A stretch of 64,000 nucleotides of DNA from Ceratorhiza oryzae-sativae (taxonomy: Eukaryota > Basidiomycota > Agaricomycetes > Cantharellales > Ceratobasidiaceae). The stretch's first letter is position 1. Every line of letters begins with the position of its first letter. Shown piece by piece: positions 59,651 through 64,000 of the stretch. Under the pieces are notes generated by a model. The model ran no database searches and was not told the DNA's origin. It was given only the letters and a program-made list of their open reading frames with translations. The position numbers and the translations under genes were made by a program. The stretch lies in the NCBI GenBank assembly GCA_030998015.1, contig JARWMV010000236.1:992001-1056000 (forward strand), in the 5' to 3' direction.

Positions 59651-61408
59651 TTACCACTCTCGTAGCGATCCATCCTCCCCGCGCCATGTAGCATTCCGCC
59701 ATGCTTTCTCATGCACATACTTTTCTGCAGCCTCGCGCACCAGTTTCTCATTGATTTCGATGCCCAGGCCCGGTCCTGCAGGGCATCAAGGAACATGAGT
59801 TCCTGGTGAGAACGCCAAAAATACAAGGTTTACCGGTTAGTGCTTCAACATGACCATCTTTTACATTGAAGACTTCGGGGTTTAGCATATATGTCAACAA
59901 ATCGGCCCCTAATAACAAGGGGTAAAATGACGTTGTGCATACGATACGTAGCGGATGACTGACCTTGATTGTAATGCATTTGCCAACTCATTTCCTGGAT
60001 TACGACTGGGGCGTTGTATCAATATCCAATAAATTTGATCTTAGTATGTGCTCACAGTTGGGAGAAGTGATGCCGACCTGCATTGATGCAGCAAGGGCGA
60101 TGGGGCCCAGGGGACAGTGAGGTGCGAGTGCGACATCATACACCTCACACATGGACGCAATCTTCCTTAGCTCGGATATTCCACCACAGTGAGCAATCTA
60201 GCAGAATAGGTTAGATGGGATCCGAACTGAATACAAACGAGTGAGAAACTAACGTCTGGCTGAGCTATGTCAATGGCACGGCGCTCGAGGTATGGGCGAA
60301 AATCCCACCGAGACATAAGCCGCTCGCCAAGAGCAATAGGACATGTCTAAGTGTTGCACACAAATTCAGAACACCACTCGGAGGTTATGGGCAGGCTCAC
60401 CGTTGTTTGGGAAAGATCAGCGATCTCTGCCGGCTGGGTTTGGAGTAGGGGCTCTATTTGAATGCGTCAAGCCAAGGTGGATCGGAGGATATATGCGGCT
60501 TGCCTTCTATAAACAGCGGCTCATGCTCCTCTAAGCGTCGAGCCAGCTGCTTCGCCATCGCTTTGTGTACGCGTCCTGCTAGCGGCTGGAGGTACATTCA
60601 AATCTACTATGTAGTCGACACCTACCGTGGAAATCGACCCCAACATCCATGCCAAGGGCTTTGACGGCAGCAACACGTTGGACAGTAGCCTCCAGCAATG
60701 AAGGAGAGTCGAGCCAAGCAATCGATTCTTTAGGAAATCCATTATCAATTAGCGGAATGCGACATAAACTATGCACCTGCCAGTTCCGTTCATTTTAACA
60801 GCAGTAAATCCTTGCTCCTTGCGCGCTTTGGCGCCGGTCACCACGTCGCTTGGTTTATCGCCACCAATCCATCCATAAACTTTGCAGCGATCACGGACTT
60901 TACCGCCAAGTAACTGCCAAACCGGGACTCCAAGGCGCTTTCCTAACCGCCATTTGATTAGAGTTCCATCGGTTTCTGCAAATTATTCATCCCACCTTTG
61001 ATATCCCAAAGCGCAATATCTAGTCCGGAGAGCGCAGACTGTTTGATGTGAGATCAGTTGTTTTCTTATGACCGTGGTAGAGACTGACCATGAGTACTTC
61101 GCCTCCACGGTAGAATCGAGCCCGATAGGTGTTGCTCCAGATATCTTCAATGCCATCAGCACCCCAACCGACAAACCGCTCAGCCAGCTCGATGAAAGCA
61201 CCCTCTACTGCCTCTGTGTGACCTTCTAATGTACCTTCACCCCTGACTAGTTGTGAGGCTAAGCGGACAAATCCAATGTGAAATGGCCTCACCACCCTAC
61301 TGTTCCGTCAGCGACTTCAACGCGAACAAATAGCCATCTTGGGGGTACTCGAAAGACTTCGATTTTGGTAATTGCGCTTTTGTGAGAGGTGGCCGTTTGC
61401 AAAGACAT
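59651..61408 (-). CDS. enolase-superfamily sugar acid dehydratase (galactonate dehydratase-like)
   Basis: Mandelate racemase/muconate cycloisomerase type enzyme that probably dehydrates galactonate or a similar aldonate. Start [20 protein letters not shown] at 61408. Then [117 protein letters not shown] (metal Asp and catalytic His), EEHEPLFIE (metal Glu), [19 protein letters not shown] (second metal Glu), [38 protein letters not shown] (catalytic His), and [20 protein letters not shown]. Ends EDGSLREW. About nine exons and 390 residues. The D-F-H, E, E and H set matches bacterial DgoD, but related aldonate dehydratases share it. Confidence 0.85.
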
Positions 61409-61834
61409 CGCGGCGTGAAGTTCGAATAGAGTGTTCAGAGAGGATTTTAGAGAATGTGAGCTGGCTTATAAACACATCTCAATCCGCATCATATCTTTCA
61501 ATCGGCTCTCGGTAGATGCGATGCCGAGGGAGGAATTGAGCAAGAACCGGACCGGGTATCCGAGTGAATCGTAGCCAAGTCTGGGGGCTTCTTGAAATAG
61601 AGCTCCTTACAGCAGAGACACAAGGAGCCGGCCTAATACAAGAGGGTAATGCTAATTACCGTCGGCGTATTAGCTAGGATAGGATAGAGCTGTCATACTC
61701 AAGAGCCGGCGGCCCTTCTTAGGCTCTGGTCACGTGATGGGGCTGGCCACTACCACCGGAAACCCTTGCGTATATCTCAACTGCACTTTAGCTGGATATC
61801 TGGGATTAGATGTGTGTCGATTAGTACATATAAA
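61409..61834. promoter_or_regulatory. divergent promoter region, dehydratase / COG1
   Basis: 426 bp between divergent start codons. It carries a TATA-like element near the dehydratase side; no other clear motif. No open frame worth calling. Confidence 0.5.
61465..61472 (-). promoter_or_regulatory. TATA box of the dehydratase gene
   Basis: On the minus strand the sequence reads TTTATAAG about 57 bp before the start codon at 61408. TATA-type promoters in fungi often belong to inducible genes, which suits a catabolic enzyme. Confidence 0.45.
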
Positions 61835-64000
61835 ATGTTTCTCTCGTCAAAATCACGCGCTCTCCATGTTCCTATCCCTCCCACCGCCTCTAATGCCTCG
61901 CTTGTAAAGTCACCCGGCTCTTATACTTCTCCGGAAACTGCATCCAAATCGCTGTTACTTGGCAGTCGCGTACCTTCCGGAAAAGATTCGTTCACCGATG
62001 CCGACTATAGTCGTATTGATCCTGACGACATGTTTGTCCGGTACTCTGTGTCTGAGATACGCGTCATTCGAGCACGTCTGTTGTAAGCACTGTCGTTTTC
62101 GCGGAGAATAAAACATTAATAAACTACATGAAACAGAGCGGATGCGGATGGTAAAAGAGAGGAACTCAGGCAGATGGTCGGGTGCGTTCCCTGATCCCTT
62201 TGAATACTATATATTATGGCTGATTTCGTTGCACGTTCGGAAGCGTAGGGAGCGATACCGAGACCTACTGCACGCGTCAACTGCGATCACCAACATGGCT
62301 GGGACCTCCGAGAGAGTGGTTGGCGCGTTAAACGACATGCGAGAATCATGTGCTAGTGTATCGCAGCTTGACGAAACTCCGAGAGCTAGGCATCGGTCCG
62401 CTCCAAATGGCAAGAGTAACAAAGTTCAAGAAGGTTAGCCATTTAAAATCAGAATGATTACAGCGTTGGTTTATTTTATGATGACAGATGCGCATCTTAA
62501 GACGCTTCAAATACTGTCTGCTCACTTGAAGCTCCTACTAGATTCACCAGAGCATTTATGGAGATGGCTCGAGAAGAAACAGTTCCTTCATGCTGCCTGG
62601 CTATTCCTTCTCGCGAGAACAGTCCATCGAAAGCTTTCTAGATCCATCGACGACGATGACTCTGAGGACGAGGAGAATGAGGGGGGTGACATCAATTGGT
62701 CCCGGCATGGGATTGATATAGGGGCAAGTGCGGAGATTGTTTCCTGAATACAATGCTCAACCGTCTACAGGAACAATTCCCTATCGCCGCTAGGCAGTGG
62801 GAGGCAATTGGTCAATTCCGGCCTCAGATTGTTCACAAGGCAACTCAAGCATTGCGGGAGCCTGGTACATCACATAGAGTATGATGATATCGCCTTCGAG
62901 CCAAGAAGACCCACTAATCCCGGGATGGGTCTAGGGTGTCGCAGAAACACTTATAGCGATCCTCCTTCTTGACGCCTTATCTACTGCACGAACGCGAAGC
63001 CTCTTCTTTTCTCAACGGGGAAAAACTCTTGCCGTTCTACTCAATCCGCCGTTAGCAGTTTCCCGGAGAGCAATTTCGCCAAGCCGTGCTCAGAACCGAA
63101 AAGCTACGGCTGCATTGTTGTCGCCTGCTTCTCCCGCCCAGTCACTTCCTTCACCTTCGATTCAGCTGCTCAAGACCCCTGTCCCCGCTTCTGTCGAGAC
63201 TGCTAAGGCTGAAAGGAAAGCTGTCAGAGAGGTAGTGAAGAGCTTTCGAGCAATATTTGAATTAATAGGAGGAACTCTCGCGACCGTCCGTGCAATATAT
63301 GGTAGTGAGGGGCTACTGGCACAACTCATCTCTGATATACAAAGCGATGTGCCGGATACAGCTGCCCTCCCTTCCACTGCGTCCCAGCCCCATTTTCCTT
63401 CATCCAGCAACACCCAACTCCCGGTCACGTCGCACAAATCCCTTACGACACCCCAGATACTACAATCCCTTCCATCGGCATCGCTTCTTTTGCGATTTCT
63501 ACCTTCATCAATTATAGGATATACACCATATATCTCTAGTGAGACTAACGACTCTGGTGTCGAATCGGACGAAACGGAGCAAGAAGCGAAAGTATGGATG
63601 GACATGGCTCTGGAGGCATTGGAAGCCCCCTCAAAAGCTTGGCTAGCTAGGCTCGAGAGCGTGCGGGCTGTTTGGACTGTGAGGAATTCAGTGATCAAGG
63701 GTATAGCATCGCTTGAGGGCACGCATCAAGTAAAAGAGCGCTTGGAGAGCGCAGTCGAAGTCGCTTTTGCGGCTCGCGTTGCAGAAGTTTGGGAGCGCCG
63801 CTGGAAACTGTAGAGATTGTCGTTGGCAGCGCCATTAGCAAAGCCTTAGCTGTTCTCCTTGGCGCGACTGGAGAAGAAGCACTAAAATCAGGTCCGTGAC
63901 TCTGTTGAGATTTGAACGTCTAGGTTTAAGGGTTTCGTAGATTTGGATCCACTGGGTTTCGTGTACTCCTCGGAGCTCCCTTCTGTACAAGGGGACGTCA
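61835..64000 (+). CDS. COG1: COG1, conserved oligomeric Golgi complex subunit 1 (3' end outside the window)
   Basis: Cog1 is part of the tether for retrograde vesicles at the Golgi. Start MFLSSKSRALHVPIPPTASN; a Ser-rich lead; then DDMFVRYSVSEIRVIRARL, ADADGKREELRQMVGERYRD and LLHASTAITNMAGTSERVVG (the Vps51/COG1-type N-terminal helix, the basis for the call); LQILSAHLKLLLDSPEHLWR, FLHAAWLFLLARTVHRKLSR; NRLQEQFPIAARQWEAIGQF; RKAVREVVKSFRAIFELIGG. The model continues to the window edge (DLDPLGFVYSSELPSVQGDV in the last exon, after an intron at about 63891-63949). At about 63785-63800 the frame changes between AARVAEVWERRW and LETVEIVVGSAISKALAVLL. One base seems missing, or a small exon boundary is unclear. 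Partial gene. Confidence 0.7.

Overview
The window is nuclear DNA of a filamentous fungus, most likely a basidiomycete of the class Agaricomycetes. Genes are dense, with many short GT..AG introns of about 45-70 bp. Protein sequences read across those introns give a full set of conserved eukaryotic proteins plus fungal families. A Rhizoctonia/Ceratobasidium-like origin is my impression from protein style and cannot be proven here. I see no transposon, virus, rRNA, tRNA or CRISPR. I support 28 protein genes, 20 on the minus strand and 8 on the plus strand; the last one runs off the right edge.

Layout. 0.1-5 kb (minus): ELL-associated factor EAF and a large fungal membrane protein of unknown function. 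5.4-7.7 kb (plus): NDUFA4/MLRQ-type mitochondrial protein and the tRNA thiolase NCS6. 7.8-19.4 kb (minus): ERG27 (sterol synthesis), UXS1 (UDP-xylose synthesis), STI1 (Hsp90 co-chaperone), NOP9 (pre-rRNA processing) and an MFS transporter. 19.5-21.4 kb (plus): ENP1/bystin. 21.6-25.6 kb (minus): two tandem DUF2306-like membrane proteins. 26.2-29.5 kb (plus): a protein kinase fused to armadillo-like repeats. 29.6-38.6 kb: SEC22, a glutamine-rich protein, TCTP, UTP15, CTNNBL1 and VPS24. 38.9-41.9 kb (minus): a Zn2Cys6 transcription factor followed by a 2.5-kb gene-poor region. 44.4-46.2 kb (plus): NAD-isocitrate dehydrogenase. 46.4-61.4 kb (minus): an arrestin-like adaptor, UTP7, SSD1/Dis3L2-type RNB protein, nicotinamidase, a one-TM protein and a galactonate-dehydratase-like enzyme. 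61.8-64 kb (plus): COG1, truncated by the window.

The genes do not form one pathway; this is ordinary housekeeping euchromatin. Four are small-subunit/pre-rRNA processing factors (NOP9, ENP1, UTP15, UTP7), and four serve membrane traffic or protein sorting (SEC22, VPS24, COG1, the arrestin). Several neighbours are divergent with 110-180 bp between start codons and probably share promoters.

Most worth a second look: (i) a 10-bp palindrome-like motif, AATTCGGAAT, found four times within 2.9 kb, all in an intron or the upstream region of the Zn2Cys6 factor; (ii) the kinase-armadillo fusion with a one-base lesion in its glycine loop; (iii) reading-frame breaks of one or two bases inside conserved stretches of five genes, which suggests assembly errors or alleles under decay; (iv) an SSD1-like protein that keeps the acidic residues of an active RNase II centre.
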